A DNA stretch of 64,000 nt from Antedon mediterranea (taxonomy: Eukaryota; Echinodermata; Crinoidea; Comatulida; Antedonidae), in contig NC_092678.1 of the NCBI RefSeq assembly GCF_964355755.1, positions 4,250,922 to 4,314,921 on the forward strand, written 5' to 3'. The notes below the pieces were generated by a model. That model searched no databases and had not been told where the DNA came from. It was given only the letters and a program-made list of their open reading frames with translations. Positions 25,401 to 40,400 of this stretch are shown in pieces. Position 1 is the first letter of the stretch, and each line of letters opens with the position of its first letter. A program made the position numbers and the translations under genes.

Positions 25401-28400
25401 ATATTTAATTAACATTGAAAATTTCAATATTGTTTAATATCTTAAATCTTCTGTCATGGTATAAGAATAGATGAGTTTGGATCTGTCAAGACAAATTTAA
25501 ACTTAATCATTTTCATTCATTCAGTCAAGTTAAATAAGGCAGCCTTGCTGTTGTCGGTACACCAGTGAGATCAACTCAGCTTTATAGTTTTCCAATTTTT
25601 TTAGATGTTGGTAAGCTTCTGTAAATTTATTATCGATAAGGGAATTGAGGAAGAAATTTTATAGTTACACATTTCAATTGGTTCACTTACGAGCAATGAA
25701 GTGTACTCAAATTAACTATCGTACGATTGTAAAATAATAAGATGTTTTCTTAATATAATTATAACGATAATCAGTGGCGTCATTTAAAGGATTAAAGTTG
25801 TCATTTTAGGAAAACGGAAATACTATAACAATTTTGAAAATTATTTTTTAAATTGTTTTGTTTGACGTATACATATTGACAATATATTGATTTAAATATC
25901 AATGGAAAAGACACAAACATTCTAGGTAATTTGAATATATTTTTCAGCCTGCATAATTAGAATATATTTGCTATGAATAGACATACTATGTATAAATATA
26001 GATGTTAAAACTATATATAGAATATTGTGGTAGCTGGGATACCTAATACTAAATACACTGAAGTGAAAGTTCTTGACTATGACATGTATAGGTCTGTGAC
26101 CTTATAGCGTGACAGGAGGTTGTTTTGGGTTTGAAATGAGATGCAACAACATAACAAAGACGGTTCTCTATCACGTTCTATTTGCACAAACTCTGAATTC
26201 TAATTTTTAAAGAAAAGACCTTAAAATATACTGGATTACCATCAGAATTATGTGTTTTATCTCATGAATAGCATTAATTGCTAGGATGACAATTAAAAAA
26301 TGTTTTCTAAACTCTTGTCTGGGAGCTAATGAGACATTTGTAGTGGTAATTTATACTAAAGCCAGGCCTAGGACATGAACTTAGGATTTAATAATTGATA
26401 AAACAAACATGATTATAGTTCCACTACAGGTAGAACCCTATTATTTGGCTATAGGAAAAAAAAGTGCTCGGCATTACGCAGCAAAAATGTCATCAGTCGA
26501 AACAAACGCCGAGAAACTCATTAACTTCTATCTTCCTGTTCGGTTTGTCCCATTGAAGTAGGACCCACTGAATATTTTAATAGCATAGGATGTGTTAACG
26601 CCGTTTACAGGTTGCGTGTATGCGGTCAACACTCAATGTCCTTGGAACAAATTTGCCCTCCCCAACGTCGTTCACAGTCAAATATTTCAATGTACTCATA
26701 TGAACAGCAAGTTCAACACTTGTCTAAAACACATGGATCCAATTATTATCAAAGGAACTGCTTTCCTTAGAATTGTTTGGCTTACTTAACTTATCCTAAG
26801 GTTTGTCCTGTTGTGGTATAAAACAACAACGTTTACATCATCAATTACCTTAAAATTAATTTCTATAATTTTGTTTTGATATTTCCATATAATGATGATG
26901 TGTTGGAAATGAACACAGCATTTTTCAACAAGTCCTACACATTTATTTTTGGAATTATTAGAAAGCCAAAAAGGTACAAAATAAAGATTTCAACAAAACC
27001 TCATGAAATTAAGTACAGTACATTGAAAAACAAAAAATAAATTATGGTTTTGGCAAGAGTAACTACTGTTTGAGAATAGGAAATAGAACTAAAAACAAAA
27101 ATAATTAACACTCCTGTTATTACTGTATGCATTATAAATTATTATTATATAAAGTAGGCCTAATTCTAAATTAATTTATAAACTTGTAAAACCATGGACA
27201 TAATAAATAATATGTTGGTATTATATATACAGGTATTACCATCGTCAAAATTGGTTCAAGACAATTAACAATCGAAGTCAACTGGAGAGCAACAAACTGT
27301 GGAAAACTTATATTAAAATAAACAAAACACAAAGGATTATAAATTGCTTACTACCAACAATGCTAATATTTATAAATTGCCAAATGAAGAAGAAAAAGAA
27401 TAAAGAAAGCAGAATTGAAACTATGGGTGACTCATCTAGTCATACAGTATAGAAAACACCTGTACAGATTTTATATTACAGAGAACAATTCTTAGTCAAT
27501 TGCACCCTACTTGTTTCAGAACGCACGCTGTTATCGCTTGTTGACATAATGACCGAACTGAATAAGAAGTTGACAGATTAAAGGAGCTATTGCTTGGAAT
27601 TGCATAAAGTAAAAAAGGCAGTGAAATGAAGTGTGATATCAATGCTACTGAAATAAACGGAACGAAACAAAGAGGTGACCGAGAACGGAAGGGTCAAGAC
27701 GAGGTGCGTGTATAGATGAACAGGTCAAGATATGACATCAGGATGGTTGTAGTAGAATCTAGCACTCTTGACCATGTACTATTTGGTATTGAACAGCTTC
27801 CAATGTTTCTTTATGAATGTAATATTTTTATTTTGGTATTAAGTGGTCCACACGCCTTGGCTAACAATATAGGGCAAGGTAATTCTTAAATGACCCAAAG
27901 TTAAAATAAAAATAATATGTGATCCATGTGAACATATCTTAAAATATTAATCATTAGTAACTAAAACCCAAAAAGCAGTTATCCTTAATAGTTCTGAATG
28001 AAATATAAAAAATTCATCTGCTATCAACACAAGAATTGAAATACTAAATACCTCGCATTAAATTTAAAAGTTGAACTTATATAACATTAGATTTTAAGCT
28101 TAAGATTTCTTTATTTAAAATTTATAATGTTTATTTGATAAAGAAAAATTACTTTTGGAAAGTCAATCGGTTAATAGTCTTCTACAATGATTTTGATTTT
28201 TTTTAAACTGATGAAACTGTTCGGTTGGTTTCATGTCAAGTTGCCTTAAGCTACAAATGACAAATACACAGCTTGACAGCAAATGAAGTACTGTACTTGA
28301 TAAATAAGCATACTATTCATTTTTTGTAAGTAAAGATCATTTATTTCTCCATGTAAAGATGAAACAAGTCATGTTTGCTGTATCATATTATGAAAGGATT

Positions 28401-31400
28401 TTTCAGTTTTGCAGCAGTTTTGCTACGCCATTCCTGTCTTCCTATGTTTTAAAGATTGGATCTACTTTATTGAATGGAGTCACACCTTCTAATTTTCCGG
28501 CACACCTACAGTACCAGTTCAAGACCATCCCCAACCTTTCCCCACCTCACCCCCTCCCCCCCCCCCCACTCAACCACGGATTGAGTCACTCACCTTATCA
28601 ATATCATGTCTCCCACCCCGACTGAGCATTAGAAATTAGCCAAAAGAATGATTAAATCTTACCTGTAGCGCATGGCCAACTTTCTTCACAGAAGATACTG
28701 GGGATAAGAGGCTAACTAGTGATGTTCCTTTCACTAATGACCGCGCACGTCGAGTACCAGATTCCTGTAAAGTATAAATAAATTACTTATTAAAATACCT
28801 GCATTAAGCATTATTATAAACATTAAGATCATAAATATATCATATATCATTATTAAATACATAATAAAGCTATGCCTTCATTTAAAATACTGTCAATAAA
28901 TCATGTTTCTCAGAACTAACATAATTTAAATATTCCCAACAGCATGTGAAACTGAAAGAATCAACCTGGACAGATGAAACAAATATGAAAGATCAAATTG
29001 GCTAATTATACAATGTTGGTGTGTGTGTGTGTGTCTGTTGATCTATATGTGTTTGTGTATTTATATGTTTACATTTATTTATATAAGTATATAATCTTCT
29101 TACATGGCTTCCCAACATACAAGTTTCAATTGGATTTTTTTTTTTTCCAATTGATCGATACTTTCTTGGGTTTTTTTGCCTCTTTCATTTTGTATATATA
29201 ACTGAATCATCTTTTTATACATTATGATTTACTGTATTATATCTCTAAAAAAAAAAATATTTTTTTATAAAATATCAGAAATTATAATGTTTTTTACTCA
29301 AATATGAATGAAAGAAATAAATGTTTATTTGAATTGAATTGAATTACAAATTCCTAAGCATCACCCTTTAGGTGGTGATCATAAATACATTTACGTCCTT
29401 ACAACAAGGATACAATATCTGATGGTATGAATACAAATATTTCTTAGTACTTTATGAGGATAAAAGATTAGAAAGGCATTCACAGTGAGGAGTTTTCAAA
29501 TTTAAACTTTAAATATTGAACTTTTATTCTTCGACAATATACTTTATTTATGATTGATTTATATGATTTTACAAAGTTAATTCTATAAAGAAATTCTAAG
29601 TTGTTAAAACCAATTTCAGGTAAATGGCTTGAGACCATATTCCTAATAAGTTCATTAAATATTCTATATAACCAAAAAATAGGATAAATTTATTTGACAC
29701 AGTAGCAAACATGTTTTTGTATTGTGTAATAATTTGCAGTTTCTACAGGGTATTTCCCCAATATAATAATCTCAAAATTCCACGAATAGTCCCACTATAT
29801 ATCTATAGTAGCTGTAGCTTTGAGGAACTGGACCAGGTAATAATCTAGTAACTGGAATTTGAAGAATGTGTTGGCAAGGACCAATTTTATAATTATGTAT
29901 AAATAACCACAATTTACATGGGCATAAATAAACAAAAAATATTCTGTTTACCCCATAGCATACCATACATTTAAAACGCGGTTTTAAGGCCTACTTTTAA
30001 GATTCAGATATCAGGATCTTTCATAACATTTAAGTGTAAACGAGACAATAAGTGCTTTGTTCTCGCTAACGTCATTTGATCTTTTGTGATGTCATTAGAA
30101 GTTTTTTATTTAAATAATTCAAGATATATATACAAGATTGGATAATGGTTTGTAGGCACTTACGAACCTGTTAACAAAAAACCCACTCAATCCAAACAAA
30201 TATCATTATGAACAAAGTTACATTTCCCACACCACCTAAAATTTAAAAAATCTTTAGACAATTCTTTTTAAACCACACGAATTGTTTTGACCAAACTGTA
30301 TACTGGAGCTAGAAATTGCTAAGAGATTATTGTACAGAACCCTGTATATAAATGCCTAGATAGTAAACTACTGTAGAAAGTTCATTCATGTCCAGTGACT
30401 GAGAGTATATAGCACCAGTTTTACTGGTTGGATAAGTTCCGAATGTAAGGCTTACTTTGTATTCAGTCTATGATCAACAACCTAACTTTCTTTGTGTCTT
30501 GGTGGGTTAATGAAAAATTACATAATAATAACAGTTATTATTCTTCTTTGAAAGTAAACATTTCGTCAGTTAGTATGTCAATTTGAGGTCACACGGAACA
30601 GCGAGGTACTTCAATGACAGCTTAATAATCCAAACTTCCTGTACGCATTATGAATTAAGTTCTCAGAAAACTTTCCACAATGCACGACATCAGAACCTCT
30701 AATTGTTTTGTGGTGTCTGCCGTACCTGGGTCTCTGACCTCTAATTAACGTTTAACTTCGAAAAAGTGTTTAAATGTAAACTAATGTAGTTTTATCTAAC
30801 TTTTATTGCCAAAATTAAGATTACAAAGCAAACATTAGCAATAGGACATTAGATAGAGAACATAGATTGTCCTAAAGCCATTACAAATACAAACATTAGG
30901 TTGAAGATGCCGACAGGTTGTCGGCGCAACGTCATTAAAAGTGTTTTAAAGTATGTTATTTTGGTAATAAACTAAAAGACAAAATTCAATACCTGATAGA
31001 TGGGATGACCCCATTTACAAAGAAATCTAGAAACTTGCGATACCACATCTTAATTTTCTTTTCAAACCAAGTCAAAGTTTAAAAAAAATCATAAACTGGT
31101 GGTGTGGACACACTCTTAATTTTTATGTTGATACTTCTACTACTGTTTTGTGTGTTCGTCATTTAGTTTATTGGTTTTTATTTATGATGTCCCGAATTTA
31201 TCCTTGCTTCACTGCGTAAGCAGGCGTTATATCATGGACACTTTCACACAGATCAGGCTTACGACTGTGACGGTAATATTACCGCAATTTTACTAGGTCC
31301 AGAGGCGATCTAACGGAAGCCGACATTAAGGGGTTTTTACCCTTTCACACATAAGCCGGCGTTCGCGAATTACCACAATATTACAGTCTTTCAGCTCTGT

Positions 31401-34400
31401 GTGAAAGGGGCTCTTGAGACAAATTAAAAAATAACAAAAGCACAAACAATAAAAGAAATGCAAAGAATAATTCTACAAAATATAAAAAATTTACACACAT
31501 TTCTCAAACAAACCACCAATGGTACTCATAAAATAATAAGTGTTTATTAATATTAAGGTGTCGGACATCTACATACTGTATTTTTATTAATGTAATATGT
31601 CATACTGTAGTCAAATCAACAATGTTAAAATACACAAACATGTCAAAACAAACTACCTACCTGTACATGTCATGTAAAATTCATTTTTATTGCAGTAAAT
31701 ACAGAATTCTTAGTTAGTAAATTTTGAAGGTTTGAAAATGCCAAAACAAGGTGGTCTTCTTATGTAATTGAAAAGTGAAAATTATATAAAAATGAAATTA
31801 GCACTGATTAATAAAACTGAAGTTCTTCCTATCTGTCGGTTTATAATGAATTGGATTTTAAAAGGTCAATGAAAACAACATTTTATCTTGACATTCTAAA
31901 TGACATAATACAACATATAAAATACTATCTGTATAATGCATTGCAATTAATCATCATGACACTAAATGAAATGTCATACCTTGTTCATTCAATATGATAC
32001 AACAAACATCTTTTATGGGTTATTTTTCACCTAACAAATGTTATAAATGTCACAGGTTACTTGTGTCAGCCAAACCATATTCTTATTTTATATATTTTGT
32101 AAATAAAATTGAGAATTCTTGAAAATGGTTTCATGATGGTTCCGAAACTTCGATCTTTTTGTCATTAAATTTAATTTTAAAGTTATATAGTAAACAACTC
32201 TTAGCAAGAAAAATTTGTTTTTATTATAATGTTTATTAATACATACTTTTCAACATCACATAAAATAATTTATCCATTTTATGATAGGTTAGACTAATTA
32301 CCAATACAGTACAATGCTTGGAATGTAGTATCCTTTTTGTTATCAAAAGTAAATTCCTAAGTATGGAATTTTAAAACACCAAACTTGGAAGGTCATTTAA
32401 TATAAATATTAGAAGTTAAATTCCAAGGGCAGATGATATTGCAGGCTGCTTACAAAGCTATTGTACTTTGTGATTTACCTGACAGGATTAGTACAGTAAT
32501 GTACACTGTCAATCATAACCCTTGGTGGTATTGGAGATGGAATGAGAGGGGGGTTATTTTGAGAGGGCATTGAGCCTTTTGAATGAAACTACACAAAATG
32601 ATATGGGTAGGGAACATGATATGAATCCAAGGTCAGGAATCAGTTAATGAGAAAGGTATTCAAATGTAGGCTTTGAACTTGATAATGTTGAAGATGGTTG
32701 TCTTGATAACCTTGGATGTGCATACCTGACTGGAGGGCAATGCCTCCCAAAGTGTGCGACAAATTTTACACATCAGATAGTGCTTCAAGGGTGTCTCCAT
32801 TAATGGCCAGCGTGACATATATCTTAAATTAATAGGTTTGCTTTAGCATGCTTTAGCATATTGACACCAATACCAATTAGTTCTTTATATAATGATCAAT
32901 TGATTATACAGACTACAGGAATTTTAATGAGTTTTAGAATGGAATACTATTCTTGATAAACTCAGTCAATCTCTTCCAAGAACCGATAATACAGCAAGCA
33001 TGTAAAACATACTTAAGCAAAACGTGACGAGATGTCCTGTACGTGCGATATGCATTAACATTTTTTACGCTTTCATATTGACCTTGAACATTGCGCATGT
33101 CGAACCCAATGATAGTGCATCAGTTAGGATCAAAGTTTGTATAAATGTTTTTCAAGTTAAGTTAACTTAACTATAGTGTAAATATATTTGCTTTATGAAT
33201 CATTGTTCAGTAAACAATTTGATTTTTATTGTGTGTATAGTAGCATAGTGTCTCCTGGTAATAAACAAAATTTGTCAATGAATAAGGTGTATAATTAGCT
33301 CTAAACTTATTACTTCATTTTGGCGCCACAAAATCAACAGACATTTAGAAAAAAAGCCTTGGCCTCCAGGTGTGATGGACTCTTTTGTTTTCCTTTTGCA
33401 ACAAAAAACTCACCTAGTCCCACAACAAAGGTTTTACCTCGGCCAGCAGAATAAGTTACGTTGATAGCAGGTTTTTAATGTAATAATTATGGGCTCTATT
33501 TAGCCTGCAGATTAAAAATTAGGAAGTTCTTAATCAGGCTGAAAAAGACCAACAAAGTGATTGTTAGCAATGTATACAACCAAAGTGTTGATTTGTTATT
33601 GAGTTGTGGAGGTTAACGCCACAAGGAATGACTCTGTTTCTTTGTTAAAACGTAGTAAAAGTAATTATTTTTGACTTTTATACAACTTCTTTGAAGTTAA
33701 ATGAATTGGAAAACGAATAAATAAATGATTATTTTAAAGCAAAACTATTACTCCTTTTGATGTGACTCACTATAGGTGTTTACCATTATTGACTACAAAG
33801 GCTCTGTGACTTTCATAGAAGAAATTACTTTTCTCAATGTTTCAAATAAAAAAAGGTTTTAGAATATAATTCATTCAGAAATGGAAACAAATGGTATTTT
33901 AATGCTAGTGATAAAAAGATACAGTATTTTCCACAAAAAAAGAAACAAGTTAAATCCTTTACCTATCCACCAAGTTCATTAGAAATGCCAATGATCTTTA
34001 GTAAAAAGAAATTTGTGGAAGCCAGTGAAAAGAAATTTTTTGTTCAAGCAAGCACAAACATTTGTCAAAATACAAAGTGCTAAGTTAAAACGAAAATGAT
34101 TGCTAAACAATACAAATATAGTACCAGCAAAATTATTGATGCATGGAAAACAATATTTCAAAGGAAAGGTTTAATAATCATAGGGATATTCAGAACAGAA
34201 TCTTGTTATCCACTTAATGTCAATGATCTTGAATGAAAAGAAATTCATGGAAGCAAGCAAGTATAAAACACCGCATTTGACACAATACAAACACGTTTAA
34301 TATTTTAAGTGACAACTTAATACGAAAATTATGAGCTTCCATTTAAAAGGATGACAATATTATTACAGGTGGTGGAAAAACAATTATTGATGCATAAAAA

Positions 34401-37400
34401 ATCATTTATATGAGAATTGATTGTTATAATAATAAAAGTGGTTTATTGATGATAGCGGAACAGTCTGATGTAAAGATATAGAGTTCTATTTTCTGGCTTT
34501 ATTTCTAAAAAACAACACAGTTCTTGGAAAGAAATAATGTAATTTGAAGATGAGTTACTAAATAACCTCAAACAAAATATAATAATACAAAGAAGAGTGT
34601 ATTCCATGAAAGCTGTTTCTAAAAGAAATAGCAACTGGAGTAACAACCTGAATGGTGCACTTTAATTAGACCGAGATCTGGATAAGAATATAGGATATAC
34701 AGGTACTAGCGTGAACATGCCAGGTCTAAAGCCTTCTCACTGGCCCCGTTTCTGCTGCCAAAAATATACCGTATATATACGGTATATTTTATATACGGTA
34801 TATTTTTTGGCAGCAGAAATGGGTCTCATAAAAAATATACTGTATATATTTGCGGTATATATACTGCATAAATATCCCCATCGTTTGTGGATATTATACG
34901 GTATATTCCAAAATATACCGTATATTTCGTTCCCCGTTTCTGCTGCACTCAAAATATACCGTAAATGTGACCCGACTCATGACACGAGGTCAAAAACTAA
35001 CAGAGCGCGACGCGTTTGTTTTGGTTTTTCTGCTGCATTGAAAGTTGAAACACACGTGTAAAAGCAAGCAACAGATCAAAATGTCACTGTGGACCGAACA
35101 AATCACTATTTTTGCAATTCAATTGTGGGGGAAGCTAAGGTTGGGGGGAGACTGCATGGCAACAGAAGAGATACCGAGATTTTAATTACAATAAATCGAA
35201 TGTTCTTACACGACAACAACGTGATGTAAAATCATGGTAAAATACTGTATGGAAATGGAAATTAAAACGGCAATATAGGATAATATAGCATAATATAAAC
35301 TCAATTTGAATAACAGAGTTTATTTATAGTGACATTTCTAGATTGTGCTTGTATGTGCGGTGTAAATTCGTTGCCACTTCTGCTCATTAGATTTAAAATA
35401 GAAAGCAATGCTACGACGTTTTGAGAAACCATCATTGTTTTGATTTTGTCATGTAACCTCACTACACGAGACTCTAGGTCAATCCATACTTCCGTCTCAC
35501 GAAATGCATTTTGGGTAATGAAAGCCAACTTTTTTACAACCCACCCACGAAGTATGTGCAGCGGAAACGGTGCACGAATTTCATATACGGTATATATACG
35601 GTATATTTATACGGTATATTTATACGGTATATTTTGGGTTGGCAGCAGAAACGGGCCCACTGTTGGACTAACAGTTAATCCAAGGTTTGCATTTGGATCA
35701 GACATTGCACATGTGCATGATAAAGGTATTGGTACACTATTTAAAAAGAGTATGGGATTGTCTCTTGGTGTGCTGATCATGGCCCTGTACTTGGCTCTCT
35801 GGGAGAACTGTCTTGTACTGAAGACCAGTATCAAAAAGCAATACATTTTTAAAAGTTAACTAAGAATATTCTGAAGAATCTCTTCCTGACATTTTTTTCC
35901 ATGAATTCCACACCTGTATTATTCTTTCCATCTTATAAAAGGGCTAAAACTTTCCCATCGAATTGTAGAGATTTGCTATAATTGCCCCAGGTGAACCAAC
36001 ATGATATGGACGATGTATAAACTTAGTGCACCGGGCAAGATGGCCGTGCCCTACGGCAAATGTAAATTATACTAAGCATGAGACTTTGGTTCTACACCGA
36101 CTTAGCTTTCACAGACTCTTTGCCACCAACATGGTGGTGGGCATGTGTGTGAACATTACAATCTAGTCAGGCATAAAAGTTAGTTTGTGTACTCTGGACC
36201 AACAATAAAACAAAGATGGAGATGTCAATGATGACCTCTATTTCAATAATTGACCCATTAAATTATTCTCCTTGATTCTCAAAATCAGTTTATAACAAGT
36301 AAAAACTTTTTGCCGCTAATATTTTTCAAAAATTTGAAGACTAAAAAGAATGTACGTTGGCATTTCATTTGAGGGAATACCTAAAACAGGACACTCAAAA
36401 TAGAAAGTGAAATATAGTCTTCAGCTGGATTTCCATGTACGTAAGAAAGCGTTAAGAACCTGATAACATCTACGATTGACTAGCGAAGAAGCACATGACT
36501 ACACCGGGTGACAAGCCAACGTCACTGAACACATCTTGTGTTCGTCTGATTAGCATAAAGCGTGGCGAAAGAAGCAAAATCCTGCGATATAAGACTTAGT
36601 ATCACCAAGTTTGGATGTTCAATTGCTAATTGAATTTGTTATAGTTATGAAATTGTGCAATCTGCTGAGTTTCAAGAATTATTAATAAATTATTAACTTA
36701 TGTTATATAATTTACTGTCATTAGCTTTTTCCATAGAATAGAATACTCTACCTTTGTTGCCTACTTGACCTGTATTTTCTTTTGTTCCCTTTTTTCTTTT
36801 TCTATCCTTTCTTCTATCTAGTTTTGCCCTACTTTGACGTAATTTTACTCTCTACAACAATTATAAAAAATAATAATTCTAGGACAGAACTAAAACTAAC
36901 AAGCTTCAATATTTATCAACTTCATGTACAGTATTGCTATATAAATTTATTACCACTAATAAGTAATAAATACAAAAACATTTTTAAAGACAATTTTCAT
37001 CTTTTTTAAACAATATTTAAAATCCATCAATTTAAACAGAAAAACCAGTGTCTGGTATTTTTCACTAGGCTTTTTTCATACCTTTTGTGCATGTAATATT
37101 TCCAGTGTATAAGACCCATAAGCATTAGACAAGCGTGCAGCAAAATCTTGTAGCATGGCAAAAGGGTTACTAAACGACACCTTCTTAAGACATACTCCAT
37201 CTTCTTCAAGAATTACATCCGTGCTCAGTGACATCGCGAACATATTATTATTGTTCTCTTCCACCATTTTGTATTCCATATCTATACAACACTATCATCA
37301 AAATGAACAAGGCTGCATTTCAAACCATTTTACTTGTGGTTAATTAGGCCCTACAGGTGCAATTCTACACCCTACAGTATTGTCATTAAAAAAACAAGAG

Positions 37401-40400
37401 AACAAGGTCATAGACCTTGGTAAGCCACAAAATAGTTGCAACCAATCACAAGTCTACATAGTTTGGAATATACCATTGATAACATGGGGAATAAACTTAA
37501 CTTTCCAGCATTAAAAGAATACAAATTTCGACATTAAAATATGTAAATTTCACTTTTTGGATTATAAATTCAAGTGTCAGGTGAATCGTTACCAACAGTA
37601 CATCAACTAGGAATTGAATATATTTATCGCTGTAAATATCAACAAAAAAAACTAAGTAATTTTTATTTTCGTTGAATGATTGTTTGGGCAGATATTGCTT
37701 ACTAATTTAAAAAAAAATTTTTTTTTTACCATATTTATTGAGGGTGATCCATCCAGCAATTGCTGATCATTAGGGACCCTCAGAGGTTCACAAGACAAAC
37801 ATATACACAAGATGCTGTACATAAACAAAGTCTTATTACAAGTCTTTGGGAGTGGAGTTGTAATTTTGTCCTGACATGGACGGGACTTGAACCCAGGACC
37901 CTTGGAGTGGTAGCCAAGCATCATAACCACCAAGCCACAACTCCACTCTATTCATTTCATTTCTCTTTATCTTGGGATTCATATCCATAGATAAAAAACA
38001 GTTCATAACAAAAATCTTTAAAACTAATCCAATAGGTGATAACAAACAAACTGTATACAGTACCGCATGCCTGCTGTAGTGTAGGCCTATGTATAGTATT
38101 TTTTATATAAGTTTAATAAATTTCAAAGCTCTCTCCATTTATACAGAAGCTTCAATTCACAAGAAAATTGTTGTTTACAGAATGCAACAATCAAACAAAA
38201 TACTTAAAACATAACAAACACGACAACAGTCTAAAATATACACAATGTATACATGTGTGGGCATACTGTACAGCATTAAACTAGCTTATAAGAGTTTAAT
38301 CAATAAGACGACATAAACAGAGTTGTAATTACGCATCATTTGTTTCTAATAAAGTCTGTAACATATAAAATGTCAAAGGACAATTGTTTAATATTAGAGT
38401 TCCATTAAATCTTGTAATTTTCAAGGAATCATAAATATCCAATTACTGTACATCACCACTTTTTCATAAACCACATCTATATTTTGCTGCTATATTTAGT
38501 AACTAAATTATTGAAAAATTACTAATGGATCTTAAAAAGACTTTGAAATTAAGTTATTTACTCCAAAGAAATCATTTTTTTCTTTTTTAACTGAATGTTT
38601 TGATCCAAATAATTGTAAATATTACTTTAAAATAGCAAAATAAAAATCTGCAAATAGTATAAAATCCACCTCCTCCTATCATGATTAAAGGTTTAATTGA
38701 AATTTGTAGTCCTTTTTTTTTTATTTCATCCCCACTCAACAGTCAGAAATAAACAATAAAATAATACAGTATGATTATGATAATTGATATACCATATAAT
38801 ATGTAAAAAAAATAAAATTTGACAATACAAAATAGTCTGTCATCCTACAGTAAATATTCAAGATATTTAACAACGAAACAAAGACAAAGAATTACAAAAC
38901 AAATATCAATAGAAGTACCATTCAATCAGTGTAATCTTTGAATGAAAGTATGTTTAAAACTTTGTAACAAACACTTTTTAATAGGACAGGAAATATGTAA
39001 TTAACAAATTAAAGGATTTTAGTAAAGTTTTGTCATTTTCACCAGAATTGGATCATGGGGGATATTTTAAGTATCTAAAAATTAAGCAAAAGGTTTTAAA
39101 AATTGAAATATATGCAATTAACAAACTAAAAGATTTTAGTAAAGTTTAAAGTCATGTTTACCAGAAATGGATTATGAGGAATAAATTTAATCTAAAAATT
39201 AATGAAAAAAAAGTTTCAAAAAAAATACAGTATCTGCTATTTCCAGACACTGAATGAAATGAATACAAACTTTGGTTCTACAAAACTCTAGATTTTCTTA
39301 CCACACAGTTTATTTGATGTAGAAATTAACATGACAAGTGTGCCCCACCCTAACCTACAAAATTACTCTAATTCGATAAGAATCACAGAATGTCAGTGCT
39401 CTTGTAAATAGTTTAACTAGTGGGTTAAATCTAATTAGACGTCTGGTGGATGGAAATGTGTAGCACAGATGCACAAAGACATCTAATGAGATAATTAATG
39501 TAAATTTACAAAAGGTAATTACATACAATAACTAACTGGCAACTCCCATTGCATCAGCAAAAAAAACATGATATCAATTTATTGTCTGTAAAAGCATTCC
39601 TTGATAATAATAGGGAGGCCTTTGATTTGCAACGACCGACGACTTTTAGGAACATGTTGTGGGCAATATTTCTCAGTATATTCTTACGACCTCACGACAC
39701 ATCAAAGTGTACAATAGGTCCCAAATCACAAACCTCCCACTATTACTACTAAATATAACATTTCTCCATTCATAACTTATTAAAACAATAATCATATTGC
39801 AAAAATGTATAAATAGATTTTTAATTTACATACGTGGCATATATCCTTGTTTGGCCGACTGGATATGTTATATAACTCAACCTCTTTCCTCCCTTCAACA
39901 TAATCTCCCTCTTCAACCTCTTATCCCTCCTCTATGCACAGACCCCAGCAGGTGGATATGTGACTTTGAATACATAAGGGAATAGCATTATTAAGTTTCT
40001 GCAAAAACTGTATACAGATAACCTGTAGACACTATTGCATACAACACATGTTAAAACTGTATGGCATACTAATTAAATTATAGCTGTAGAAATCTCACAT
40101 TTAAACACTTTACAAGCCGATATTATACAATACTAAAGTTTAAAATCCATTAAAATCATGGTACAGTATTAATAATAATAAATTCTAGTATGACGTTGAA
40201 AATATTTTGCAGAGCACTTTTGTGCGTTATCAAGATGGTTTAGTGTGGGTGGAATTGAATAAGAAGCAAAGCGAAAAGAAGATATACTGGGTAACCCTCC
40301 ATAGTGACAAAATGTATCCCCTTTGACATTACAAAGACATCTTCCCAATAGCGTTTCCATTTTTGTAAAGATCATAATCACAAAAATAGCCATGGCAAGG

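Noticed and set aside
28359-28625. An 88-residue plus-strand frame with a proline-rich end
   Set aside because: Intronic; the proline run comes from a poly-C tract, and there are no splice partners or known motifs.
34711-35061. A 116-residue plus-strand frame and its overlapping opposite-strand frame
   Set aside because: They arise from TATACCGTATATA palindromes of a transposable element that read open on both strands.
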